DNA from: an uncultured Brevibacterium sp.
GTDB taxonomy: Bacteria > Actinomycetota > Actinomycetes > Actinomycetales > Brevibacteriaceae
Reading direction: 5' to 3'
DNA length: 30,686 bases
NCBI GenBank assembly: GCA_902489185.1
Contig: CABTZC010000003.1
Location: forward strand, 1 to 30,686
Shown: in pieces, positions 9,141 to 16,162 of the stretch
How positions within the stretch are numbered: the stretch's first letter is position 1
Layout of the letters: each line of letters begins with the position of its first letter
The notes under the pieces: model-generated
Database searches by the model: none
Told to the model about the DNA's origin: nothing
Seen by the model: only the letters and a program-made list of their open reading frames with translations
Made by a program: the position numbers and the translations under genes

Positions 9141-9171
9141 CAAAGTTAAACCAAGTAAACTCTCAACTTTG
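9141..9171. promoter_or_regulatory. Inverted repeat in the PBP promoter region
   Basis: CAAAGTT (9141-9147) and AACTTTG (9165-9171) are a perfect 7-bp inverted repeat with a 17-nt spacer, inside an AT-richer stretch (9135-9195) between the terminator and the PBP start. A -35-like TTGAAT overlaps the right arm. It is a candidate operator or promoter for the class A PBP gene. Confidence 0.35.
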
Positions 9172-9224
9172 AATGGCAAAGTAGTGGGGCTAAACGCACT
9201 GACTGTTGTGGTGAAGGGAGACGC

Positions 9225-11558
9225 GTGGGGACGCGGACGCGAAAAGATGAGACCAAGAGCCTGCTGAACTACCCGCGGGCCGGGCACACGGGATTGGCCA
9301 AATGGTTCCCGTCGTTGCGCCTGATTGGCTTGGGTATTTTGACCGGTTTCGTTCTGATCATTGGTCTTTTCACTGTTGGTTACTTGAGCACGTCAATTCC
9401 TGAGCCCAACGCCGCGGCTGCCGGGCAGACATCGACCGTGTACTACGACGACGGAAAAACCGTGATCGGTACCTTCAAAGTTGAAGACCGGAAGAGCGTA
9501 GACATCCAAGACATTTCACCCGCCATGCAACAGGCTGCGATCGCGGCTGAAGACCAGTCTTTCTATGAAAACCGCGGTATCAGTGTCAAAGGTCTGTCCC
9601 GTGCAGCGGTGGGTGTCATCACCGACAACTACGCCGGTGGTGGATCCACAATCACACAGCAGTACGTCAAGAACTACTATCTGACGAACGAGAGAACGCT
9701 CACGCGTAAGCTCAAAGAAATGTTCATCGCGATCAAGATCGACCAAGAGAAGTCAAAAGACCAAATCATGGCCGATTACCTCAACACCATCTTCTTGGGA
9801 CGCAAGTCCTATGGAATTGAAGTCGCGGCACACAACTACTTTGACACCTCGGCGAAAAAACTCACGGTAGAACAGTCCGCCCTGCTGGCAGCGATGATCC
9901 AGCGACCCAACCTGGCTGACCCGTCCGAGAACCCTGAGAAGTACGAAAACCGCTTCCGTTACGTACTCAACAACATGGCAAAAAACGGGTACATCACCGA
10001 GGAAGACGCGAAGAACGCGCAAATGCCCGAGGTGAAAAAGCCGCGGTCGGACAACGAACGTCTGGGCCAGGCTGGTTACATGATGGATGCCGTTCGTTCT
10101 GAACTGAAGAAACAGGGCATGAGCGACGACCAGATTGATCGTGGCGGCATGAAGATCACGTCAACGTTCAACCGCGACATGATGCGTGACGCAGAGGATG
10201 CGATCGACACGCTACCCAAGATGAATAAGGGTATGCATGCGGGGCTGACCTCAGTTGACCCAGCAACTGGTGAAGTCAAGGCGTTTTATGGTGGCCCTAA
10301 GTACTTTGAGCGGATGCAGAACAATTCCACGCAAGACACCGCGCAGGCTGGATCGACATTTAAGCCGTTTGCTCTGGTCGCGGGATTGGAAGCAGGATAC
10401 CGGCTGAACGACACGTTCAATGGATCATCGGTGACCTTCCCCAACAACGGCAACCCGTGGACACCAAGGAACTACGGTGGCGCCTCCTACGGATCAGTGA
10501 CCCTGCTCAGGGCAACGCAGAGCTCCATCAACACGGCATATGCACAGCTCAACATCAATGTTGGTCCGGATAAGACCCGCGATGTAGCTGTTCGTGCGGG
10601 CTTGCCTAAAGACACGTACGGGCTCGAAGACAATGCTGCAAACGTGCTAGGTACTGCCAGCCCAACGACGCTGCAGATGGCTTCGGCTTTCTCTACCTTC
10701 GCAGCTGAAGGGGTGTACAGGTCACCTCACTTTGTGCGCGAAGCCGTAGACCCAAACGGTGAAGCACTGTACAAGCCTGGCACCAAGGGTGAACGTAAGT
10801 TTGACAAGGACATCATGGCCGAAACCACGTACGCCCTGTCGCAGGTTGTTCAGGGTGGTTCGGGGTCATACGCGCAGAACCTGGGTCGGCCAGCAGCAGG
10901 CAAGACCGGTACGTCATCAAGCGCGTACTCAGCATGGTTCGTGGGATATACCCCGGAACTCGCGACTGCCGTGTCGCTGTTCCGTGAAGACGAAGAAGGT
11001 CGTCCGCAGAAGATCGGGGCATACGGTGGACGTGGAGAAGTCACCGGTGGATCATTCCCCGTCCAAGTATGGACGAGGTACATGACTGACGCGCTGGAGG
11101 GTAAGCCCGAAAGCAAGTTCCCTGATCGTCCAGACCTGCCTGATAAGGAAAAGCCAAAGAACGATTCGGGAGTTTCGCAGTCCGTACCTAAGAGAAACTG
11201 GTCCGGTTCGTCGAACAAGCAGCGCAACAACACTAACGACCAAAAGGATAAAAAGGACGACAACGACAATAAGGACGACAAGAAGGACAAGGAAAAGGAG
11301 TCTGAAGACCAGAAGGAAAAGGACGAGTCAGATGACTCAAATGACTCTGGCGATGAAGGTAAGGACTCTGGAAAAGACTCTGGCGACGACAGTGGGTCCG
11401 TAGATAGCGGTTCTACTGACAAGAAGCCACGAGGAGATAAGTCGAACGGCGAAAAAGGCAAGAACCCACCTAAGGAAAAAGAACCCAAGAAGCCACAGCC
11501 CAAGTCGAACTCTGACAGCAAATCTAAGTCGTCGAAATCCTCAACTTCCACAGGGTAG
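9225..11558 (+). CDS. ponA: Bifunctional class A penicillin-binding protein (PonA-like)
   Basis: Polymerises and cross-links peptidoglycan. The order is a short cytosolic N-terminus, one transmembrane helix (about residues 33-53), a GT51 glycosyltransferase domain with catalytic Glu109 (AAEDQSFYENRG) and GGSTITQQ (139-146), then the transpeptidase domain. The latter has the active-site Ser377 in STFK, SIN (434-436) and KTG (560-562). From about residue 625 a 150-residue tail is almost wholly Lys, Asp, Glu, Ser, Asn and Pro, ending in a Ser/Thr/Lys-rich segment. It is probably disordered and extracellular. The GTG at 9225 has AAGGGAG upstream. Its place before the glycosyltransferase-like gene and rpsF matches the Rv0050-Rv0053 order of M. 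tuberculosis. Confidence 0.95.
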   Translation: MGTRTRKDETKSLLNYPRAGHTGLAKWFPSLRLIGLGILTGFVLIIGLFTVGYLSTSIPEPNAAAAGQTSTVYYDDGKTVIGTFKVEDRKSVDIQDISPAMQQAAIAAEDQSFYENRGISVKGLSRAAVGVITDNYAGGGSTITQQYVKNYYLTNERTLTRKLKEMFIAIKIDQEKSKDQIMADYLNTIFLGRKSYGIEVAAHNYFDTSAKKLTVEQSALLAAMIQRPNLADPSENPEKYENRFRYVLNNMAKNGYITEEDAKNAQMPEVKKPRSDNERLGQAGYMMDAVRSELKKQGMSDDQIDRGGMKITSTFNRDMMRDAEDAIDTLPKMNKGMHAGLTSVDPATGEVKAFYGGPKYFERMQNNSTQDTAQAGSTFKPFALVAGLEAGYRLNDTFNGSSVTFPNNGNPWTPRNYGGASYGSVTLLRATQSSINTAYAQLNINVGPDKTRDVAVRAGLPKDTYGLEDNAANVLGTASPTTLQMASAFSTFAAEGVYRSPHFVREAVDPNGEALYKPGTKGERKFDKDIMAETTYALSQVVQGGSGSYAQNLGRPAAGKTGTSSSAYSAWFVGYTPELATAVSLFREDEEGRPQKIGAYGGRGEVTGGSFPVQVWTRYMTDALEGKPESKFPDRPDLPDKEKPKNDSGVSQSVPKRNWSGSSNKQRNNTNDQKDKKDDNDNKDDKKDKEKESEDQKEKDESDDSNDSGDEGKDSGKDSGDDSGSVDSGSTDKKPRGDKSNGEKGKNPPKEKEPKKPQPKSNSDSKSKSSKSSTSTG

Positions 11559-11576
11559 ACATGACACGATGAGTGG

Positions 11577-11613
11577 GTAGGGGACACCTCGGGTACGTAG
11601 GGGACATCTGGGG
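11577..11613 (+). repeat. Two tandem 17-nt repeats (period 20) upstream of a membrane gene
   Basis: GTAGGGGACACCTCGGG (11577-11593) and GTAGGGGACATCTGGGG (11597-11613) match at 15 of 17 positions. They lie in the 83-bp gap between the PBP stop and the chosen start of the next gene. Tandem spacing of two helical turns would suit a regulator's direct-repeat operator; alternatively the stretch is the 5' coding end if the GTG at 11573 is used. Confidence 0.5.
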
Positions 11614-11641
11614 ACGGAAGACAAGAGTGAAGGCGAGATCC

Positions 11642-12946
11642 ATGTACTCACCTGCTGAACTTGCAGGCATTCCGCGCGGAAAATTCGTGGGTCCGGCAAA
11701 CCGCCGGTACTCAATTTCGAATGCGGTGGTGCTTCTAGCCCTACTGTTTCTCAACGTGATTGCGGGTGTTCTTAAGCAGGCGCCGTGTTTTAACAATGGG
11801 TATGAACTGCCCAGCGCGGTGTTCCGTGTGTGTCAGTCGCCCCTGGCCACAGCCTTGGGCGCTCCTGGAACGCCCAACACCGGTGCCACCACACAGTTGA
11901 TCGCAAGCAGCGTTTTTACCGACTACTTTGTGCGCGCCTTTGGATCAGACGGTGGTGCCACTACAGCGATGATGCTGGTCGTGGGGGTGAACGCAATTGC
12001 GTGGATCGTCACGGGCTGTTTGCTGTTCCGGGTTTTTGCGGATGCGGGCCGTCAATGGTTGGTGTTCGTTTTTGCGTCGCCCATGATTGCTCTCACTCTT
12101 GGCCAGTCATTTGACCCAGTGGGAATTACGTTCATTGTTGGTGCGTGGTTTCTTCTGTTGGAGCGGCGCGGTGAGTCGCCTGTGAATGGGGCTCCTGTGA
12201 TGGCTGGGATCGCTGTTGTGGTGGCGATCTTTGTGCAACCGTTTGCCATCGTGGTAGCGGCAGCGCTTGTGGCGTGGCTCCTGTGGTCGGGGCGAAAGAG
12301 CGATGCGCTGAGTGTCGCCGGCGTGGCGACTATTCTGCTGGGTCTTTTGGTGATGTTGGATGCTTCGCTCACTGAACGGATCCGACTTGCCTTTTCATCC
12401 GCGGTGACGTGGGGCTCCGTGGGTTCTCTTGTGAGTTCACGCATTGATCACAACGTGCTTGTGGTGGTGTCGTTCGTGGCGTGGATTGCGGCTGTGGTGC
12501 TGACCGTGGCGTTACTGCGGAGAGTCGGTGTGGCCCGACCATCGTTTCCGTTGCTTGTCAGCGTCTGTGTGGGGTGGGGGTTGCTGGCCCTGCCATCGTC
12601 GCCAACCAGCTTGGCGCTGTGGGCTCTGCCGTTCTTTGCGTTGATTGTCCCGCAGGTATGGGCGCATCTGGCATGGAATCTGGCCGAGGTGGCCCTCCTT
12701 ATTGCGGTCAATCTCAACGTCGCGTTTCACATGGAAAAAGCCACAGGACTCAGCGACGCGTGGCTGGCGTTTTTGACAATCGTGCGACTCGGGCTAGTTG
12801 GTCTCATGGTGACGTACGTGTGTAGCGAACGTGGGGGTGTATCCCAGAGTTCTGTGTCCAGCGAGCCCGCAACCCGCGAACAGTCGAAAACAGAGACCGA
12901 GGTGGCTGCCACCTCGGCGGTTGCCCTATATTCACAAGCCAACTAG
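11642..12946 (+). CDS. Polytopic membrane protein, probable GT-C/GT87-like glycosyltransferase
   Basis: A 434-residue protein with about ten hydrophobic helices (for example NAVVLLALLFLNVIAG, VVVAIFVQPFAIVVAAALVAWLLW, LALWALPFFALIVPQVW) and a polar C-terminal tail. It sits between the class A PBP and rpsF, the position of Rv0051 in M. tuberculosis, whose family is annotated as a GT87-like, polyprenol-phosphate-sugar-dependent membrane glycosyltransferase. The acceptor and donor cannot be deduced. The usual GT-C acidic motif is not obvious; acidic residues near FTDYFVRAFGSD on the first outer loop are candidates. ATG 11642 has AAGGCGAG 5 nt upstream; GTG at 11627 and 11573 are in-frame alternatives. 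Its last bases overlap the rpsF promoter. Confidence 0.65.
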   Translation: MYSPAELAGIPRGKFVGPANRRYSISNAVVLLALLFLNVIAGVLKQAPCFNNGYELPSAVFRVCQSPLATALGAPGTPNTGATTQLIASSVFTDYFVRAFGSDGGATTAMMLVVGVNAIAWIVTGCLLFRVFADAGRQWLVFVFASPMIALTLGQSFDPVGITFIVGAWFLLLERRGESPVNGAPVMAGIAVVVAIFVQPFAIVVAAALVAWLLWSGRKSDALSVAGVATILLGLLVMLDASLTERIRLAFSSAVTWGSVGSLVSSRIDHNVLVVVSFVAWIAAVVLTVALLRRVGVARPSFPLLVSVCVGWGLLALPSSPTSLALWALPFFALIVPQVWAHLAWNLAEVALLIAVNLNVAFHMEKATGLSDAWLAFLTIVRLGLVGLMVTYVCSERGGVSQSSVSSEPATREQSKTETEVAATSAVALYSQAN

Positions 12947-12948
12947 AA
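12921..12948 (+). promoter_or_regulatory. Promoter for the rpsF operon
   Basis: A -35-like TTGCCC (12921-12926), a 16-nt spacer and a good -10 TAGAAT (12943-12948) lie across the end of the upstream gene. They predict transcription start near 12955 and a leader of about 100 nt before rpsF. Confidence 0.55.
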
Positions 12949-12954
12949 TTGACA

Positions 12955-13053
12955 GGTCTGTGTGCTCTTGGCAATTGAGGGCCCACATACACGCATTTAC
13001 CCTCCTGCCATGGACCGACCATGGCCGTAAAGACCAAAGGAGGTGGGTTACAC
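12955..13053 (+). promoter_or_regulatory. Structured rpsF leader, possible S6:S18-binding element
   Basis: The leader can close through GGTCT (12955-12959) with AGACC (13031-13035). Near its 3' end CCATGG is repeated around the loop ACCGA (13009-13025), giving a hairpin with CCG in the loop. The known S6:S18 autoregulatory mRNA element, found upstream of rpsF in many bacteria, has a hairpin with a conserved CCG. The Shine-Dalgarno AAAGGAGG follows directly. Assignment to that family is inference and needs a covariance-model test. Confidence 0.45.
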
Positions 13054-13344
13054 GTGCGTAAATATGAGCTGATGCTCATTCTGGACTCGGAACTCGACGA
13101 GCGTTCCGTAGAATCCACTGTTGAAAAGCTGCTCCACGTCATCCCTGCAGAAGGCGGAACCGTGGACAACGTAGACATCTGGGGACGTCGTCGCTTCGCG
13201 TACGAAATCCAGAAGAAGTCAGAAGGCTACTACGTCGTCATCGACTTCACTGCAAACCCAGACACCACGAAAGAACTTGACCGCCAGCTCGGCATCAACG
13301 AAACCGTGGTACGTACTAAGATCGTTCGCCCAGACGCTAAGTAA
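13054..13344 (+). CDS. rpsF: 30S ribosomal protein S6
   Basis: A 96-residue bS6, which pairs with S18 on the platform of the small subunit. The family pattern is complete: RKYELMLILDSEL at the N-terminus, WGRRRFAYEIQKKSEGYYVV in the middle and a short RPDAK tail. GTG at 13054 is chosen because AAAGGAGG lies about 9 nt upstream and RKYE is the normal N-terminus; the in-frame ATG at 13021 lies inside the leader hairpin and has no ribosome-binding site. First gene of rpsF-ssb-rpsR-rplI. Confidence 0.97.
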   Translation: MRKYELMLILDSELDERSVESTVEKLLHVIPAEGGTVDNVDIWGRRRFAYEIQKKSEGYYVVIDFTANPDTTKELDRQLGINETVVRTKIVRPDAK

Positions 13345-13364
13345 AACGAGCTCGCACACATCCG

Positions 13365-13404
13365 CTCAATCTCACTATCGTTAAATAAAACGAGCGTAGA
13401 TTGA
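13365..13404. promoter_or_regulatory. Imperfect inverted repeat between rpsF and ssb
   Basis: In the 88-bp gap, TCAATCT pairs with AGATTGA and CGTT (13379-13382) with AACG (13389-13392) around an AT-rich AAATAA loop. The whole stretch could fold as a long imperfect hairpin or present an AT-rich promoter for ssb. The word AAAACGAGC also occurs twice, at 13343 and 13387. Confidence 0.35.
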
Positions 13405-13432
13405 ACGAAAACGTCTTCTCAAAGGAGTGCCC

Positions 13433-14074
13433 ATGGCAGGCGACACCGTCATCACCGTTGTAGGAAACCTGACCGCTGACCCTGAACTGCGATTCACCCC
13501 CAATGGTGCGGCAGTAGCCAACTTCACCGTGGCATCAACTCCACGTATCTTTGACCGCGCTTCAGGTGAATTTAAAGAGGGAGAGACTCTCTTCCTGCGT
13601 TGCGCCGTATGGCGCGAATTCGCCGAGAACGTCGCTGGATCACTTTCCCGCGGTACCCGCGTAGTGGTGCAGGGACGACTCAAGTCGCGCACATTCGACA
13701 CGAAAGAAGGAGACCGTCGCACCGTCTTCGAACTCGACGTCGACGAAATGGGTCCAAGCCTTCGATACGCAACCGCGAACGTGACACGCAACGAGCGCAG
13801 TGGCGGATACGGAGGCGGAAACCAGGGTGGACCCGGTGGCGCAGGCGGTCAAGGCGGCCAGGGAGGTCAGAGGAACTGGGGTAACCAGGGCGGCTCTGGC
13901 TGGAACAACTCCGGCGGGTCCGGTGACTATGACAACCAGAGGCAATCCGGCGGAGGCTGGAACAACTCGGGAAGTGGCGCCGGAAACCAAGACAATGACC
14001 CGTGGCAGTCATCACGGCCACAGGGAAACCAAGGCGGATGGGGCAACCCTACGAACGAAGAACCACCGTTCTAA
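13433..14074 (+). CDS. ssb: Single-stranded DNA-binding protein
   Basis: A 213-residue SSB. The N-terminal 110 residues form the OB fold (TVITVVGNLTADPELRFTP, then FLRCAVWREFAENVAGSL and GTRVVVQGRLKSRTF). A glycine-, asparagine- and glutamine-rich flexible linker follows, ending in the acidic partner-binding tip NEEPPF, equivalent to the DDDIPF tail of other SSBs. It protects ssDNA and recruits replication and repair proteins. ATG 13433 has AAAGGAG about 6 nt upstream; the in-frame GTG two codons earlier overlaps that ribosome-binding site. It lies between rpsF and rpsR as in most actinobacteria. Confidence 0.97.
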   Translation: MAGDTVITVVGNLTADPELRFTPNGAAVANFTVASTPRIFDRASGEFKEGETLFLRCAVWREFAENVAGSLSRGTRVVVQGRLKSRTFDTKEGDRRTVFELDVDEMGPSLRYATANVTRNERSGGYGGGNQGGPGGAGGQGGQGGQRNWGNQGGSGWNNSGGSGDYDNQRQSGGGWNNSGSGAGNQDNDPWQSSRPQGNQGGWGNPTNEEPPF

Positions 14075-14098
14075 AGAATTTTTCAACAGGAGATAAAA

Positions 14099-14338
14099 AT
14101 GGCAAAGCCGGAAATCCGGAAGCCGATCAAGAAGAAGGCAAACCCGCTCAAGCCGGGCGAAGCTGCTTCGATCGACTACAAAGACACAGCAACTCTGCGC
14201 AAGTTCATTTCTGACCGCGGAAAGATCCGTGCGCGCCGCGTCACTGGTGTATCCGTCCAGGAACAGCGCCTGATCGCCAAGGCAGTTAAGAACGCTCGCG
14301 AAATGGCACTTCTGCCCTACACGAGCTCAAACCGCTGA
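14099..14338 (+). CDS. rpsR: 30S ribosomal protein S18, zinc-independent (C-minus) type
   Basis: A 79-residue bS18. The conserved core IDYKD, TLRKFISDRGKIRARRVTG and AVKNAREMALLPYTS is intact. The protein contains no cysteine at all: where zinc-binding homologues carry VCxFC and NCxxHQ, this one has ANPLK and VSVQEQ. This cysteine-free form is the one known from Arthrobacter-like Micrococcales. ATG follows AGGAG by 7 nt. Fourteen bases and a Shine-Dalgarno separate it from rplI. Confidence 0.97.
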   Translation: MAKPEIRKPIKKKANPLKPGEAASIDYKDTATLRKFISDRGKIRARRVTGVSVQEQRLIAKAVKNAREMALLPYTSSNR

Positions 14339-14355
14339 GGTAGAAGGGAAGAACA

Positions 14356-14814
14356 TTGCCTACTCGTAAAGTCATTCTTAACCAAGAAGTTGATGGACTG
14401 GGTGCAGCTGGCGACGTCGTTGACGTCAAGGCTGGTTACGCACGCAACCTGCTGATTCCTCGCGGCTGGGCTTCACCATGGACCGCAGGCGCAGAAAAGC
14501 AGATTGACACACTGCGTAAAGCACGTCAGGCCCGTCAGATTGCTGACCGCGAAGCCGCTGTGGAACTCAAGAACAAGCTCGAGTCCACTGTTGCACGCAT
14601 CGAAATGAAGGCCGGAAAGGGCGGACGCCTCTTTGGTGCCGTTACCCCCGTCCTCGTTGCAGACGCACTCAAAGAATCCACTGGTCACGAATTTGACCGC
14701 CGTCAGGTAGCCCTGACCGGCCACGTCAAGACCTCCGGATCCTACGTCGCAACCGTGCGCGTGCACGACGAAATCACCGCGAACGCAAAGTTCGACGTGA
14801 TCGGTAAGGCCTAA
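14356..14814 (+). CDS. rplI: 50S ribosomal protein L9
   Basis: A 152-residue bL9. The N-terminal RNA-binding domain has VILNQEVDGLGAAGDVVDVKAGYARNLLIPRGWA. A long connecting helix (about residues 42-75) and the C-terminal domain with GRLFGAVTP follow. The start is TTG at 14356, giving the usual MPTRKVIL N-terminus, with AGAAGGGAAG just upstream. Last gene of the ribosomal operon, closed by a strong hairpin 23 bp after the stop. Confidence 0.97.
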   Translation: MPTRKVILNQEVDGLGAAGDVVDVKAGYARNLLIPRGWASPWTAGAEKQIDTLRKARQARQIADREAAVELKNKLESTVARIEMKAGKGGRLFGAVTPVLVADALKESTGHEFDRRQVALTGHVKTSGSYVATVRVHDEITANAKFDVIGKA

Positions 14815-14836
14815 CGAGCCAACTTACCCACATACG

Positions 14837-14886
14837 GGAAACGCTACGGGCGTCACAGCGGGTGCTGTGACGCCCGTAGCGTTTCC
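14837..14886 (+). terminator. Perfect 23-bp hairpin closing the rplI operon
   Basis: Arms at 14837-14859 and 14864-14886 are exact reverse complements (23 bp) around a GGGT loop. There is no T-run on either side, so it may act as an intrinsic terminator of the U-less actinobacterial kind or as an RNA-processing stop. It separates the ribosomal operon from the convergent DUF559 gene. Confidence 0.8.
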
Positions 14887-14953
14887 AAAGCCGGCGGGCA
14901 CCTCGGCGACACTTTGCTGGTGGGTGGCTGGCACTTGCTAACACCTCGGCGGA

Positions 14954-15874
14954 TTACAACCCCAAAAACTCCTTCACCTTGACCACCACTGAGTCAAAAC
15001 TGTGCAACGACGTTACCCGAATCACCGTCCACCCCAACAGGCTGAGTTCGTAATACCGTTCAGTGTCTCTTAACACTTGGTCGGTGAGTTCGAAGTGGTG
15101 GCGGCCTTCGTACTCGATCGCGAGCTTTGCAAACGAATACCCCAGATCCGGGTGCACAAACCGGCCAAACTTTTCGATCCACACCGGTGGTGCCACCTCC
15201 GGTTCCGGTAACCCCGCTCTTACCAATGCCAGCCGTAGCCGAGTTTCCTGCGGTGACGCGACCCTTTCGCGCGCCAACGCACACGCCTGTTTGAGCGTGG
15301 ACAAGGAGGGGCCTCGGGGGAGAGAGTTGATGAGCGCTTGAAGTTCAGCACGTGTCATCTCAGCTGGCCTCCGCCACGGACCCAGGACCGCGTCAAGAAC
15401 TGTGACTAGGTTTTCCACAGGTTCCTGCCGTGCAATGATGCTGAGAATTCCGCCGAGGTCGTGAAACCACAGGCCTGCTTTCTCCACTGACGCTGTGTTG
15501 GAGACGCGGAAAGTATTGACGCCGGGCCGCTTGATGACGCCTGAACGTTTGGGCACGGCGATGTCGAGTTCTGGTCTGAGTTTGACCGGGAGCCCACGCA
15601 AATAAGCGGCACTATTCCCGGTGACCATCGCATGAGGGCGTCCAGTTGTTAGGGCTCTGAGCTGGATAAACAGCGTCCACCACTGTGGGTCTTGGGTAGC
15701 CCACTGCGGAACTGTGACGGTTTGTGTGTGCCGTTTAGACGTGTAAACACCGTGCAGTTTTTGCCCGTGCAAGGTCACTGGTTGGATGTCTGACTGGCGC
15801 AAGCCAAGCGCTCGAGCCTCGGAGAGCTTCAGCGGAAGCGCAAGTTCGCGTTGCCTGCTGGTTTGGGGTTCCAT
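14954..15874 (-). CDS. DUF559/AbiEi-like protein with nuclease-like C-terminus
   Basis: A 306-residue protein of a two-part type common in actinobacteria. The N-terminal part (SEARALGL, LHGVYTS) resembles the AbiEi-type antitoxin or winged-helix region. The C-terminal 90 residues match the DUF559 (Vsr/PD-(D/E)xK-like) fold, with E210 in SPQET, D243 in HPDLGYS, E254 in AIEYEG, then a helix and the strand LLGWTVIRVT. These give a plausible but unproven metal-binding set. Function is unknown; many genomes carry such genes singly. ATG at 15874 lacks a strong ribosome-binding site. It is the only minus-strand gene between rplI and dnaB, convergent with rplI and divergent from the DUF445 gene. Confidence 0.75.
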   Translation of the reverse strand: MEPQTSRQRELALPLKLSEARALGLRQSDIQPVTLHGQKLHGVYTSKRHTQTVTVPQWATQDPQWWTLFIQLRALTTGRPHAMVTGNSAAYLRGLPVKLRPELDIAVPKRSGVIKRPGVNTFRVSNTASVEKAGLWFHDLGGILSIIARQEPVENLVTVLDAVLGPWRRPAEMTRAELQALINSLPRGPSLSTLKQACALARERVASPQETRLRLALVRAGLPEPEVAPPVWIEKFGRFVHPDLGYSFAKLAIEYEGRHHFELTDQVLRDTERYYELSLLGWTVIRVTSLHSFDSVVVKVKEFLGL

Positions 15875-15936
15875 GCACTGAAGCTAGCGCTATCTAAGGC
15901 TGGTTACTAGGGGGTGTTTTCGTTCTGTGGATAACT

Positions 15937-15975
15937 CATTTGGCTACACTCCGAAACGTGGAGTGTATCCAAATG
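15937..15975. repeat. Long near-perfect palindrome, copy 1
   Basis: CATTTGGCTACACTCC (15937-15952) and GGAGTGTATCCAAATG (15960-15975) pair at 15 of 16 positions around a 7-nt spacer. It lies in the roughly 290-bp AT-richer gap between the divergent DUF559 and DUF445 genes (15875-16162). That gap otherwise holds only the related copy 2 and a -10-like TAGAGT (16150-16155). Confidence 0.75.
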
Positions 15976-16021
15976 AACGGAATTTAAGTGTTTTTCGGGG
16001 TAAAACCGTGAATTTGGGCAC

Positions 16022-16077
16022 TTTTGGCTACACCCGTGTTCGAACTGGCTCGTGGAGTGTATCGAAACGAATGGAAC
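16022..16077. repeat. Related palindromic repeat, copy 2
   Basis: TTTTGGCTACACCC (16022-16035) and GGAGTGTATCGAAACGAATGG (16054 onward) repeat the arms of copy 1, with a longer 18-nt spacer. The right arms of the two copies agree at about 23 of 26 positions (CGTGGAGTGTATC, AAA, GAA, GGAA in common) and start 94 bp apart. They may be paired operators or remains of a duplicated small element. Confidence 0.65.
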
Positions 16078-16162
16078 CAACCCCACTACGACCCCAGACG
16101 CTTCAACCCCAGACCAACCCTGGGCCCGCACCAAACCCACCCCAAGGACTAGAGTTGGGGGA

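Noticed and set aside
10850..11587. Minus-strand 245-codon Ser/Leu/Phe-rich frame
   Set aside because: It mirrors the low-complexity Lys/Asp/Ser tail of the PBP gene; repetitive codons keep the opposite frame open.
14837..14886. Hairpin as an attachment site or IS end
   Set aside because: No integrase, transposase or flanking direct repeats; its position just after rplI suits a terminator.
15907..16140. Minus-strand 77-codon frame over the palindromic repeats
   Set aside because: No ribosome-binding site, unlikely composition, and the region is explained by repeats.
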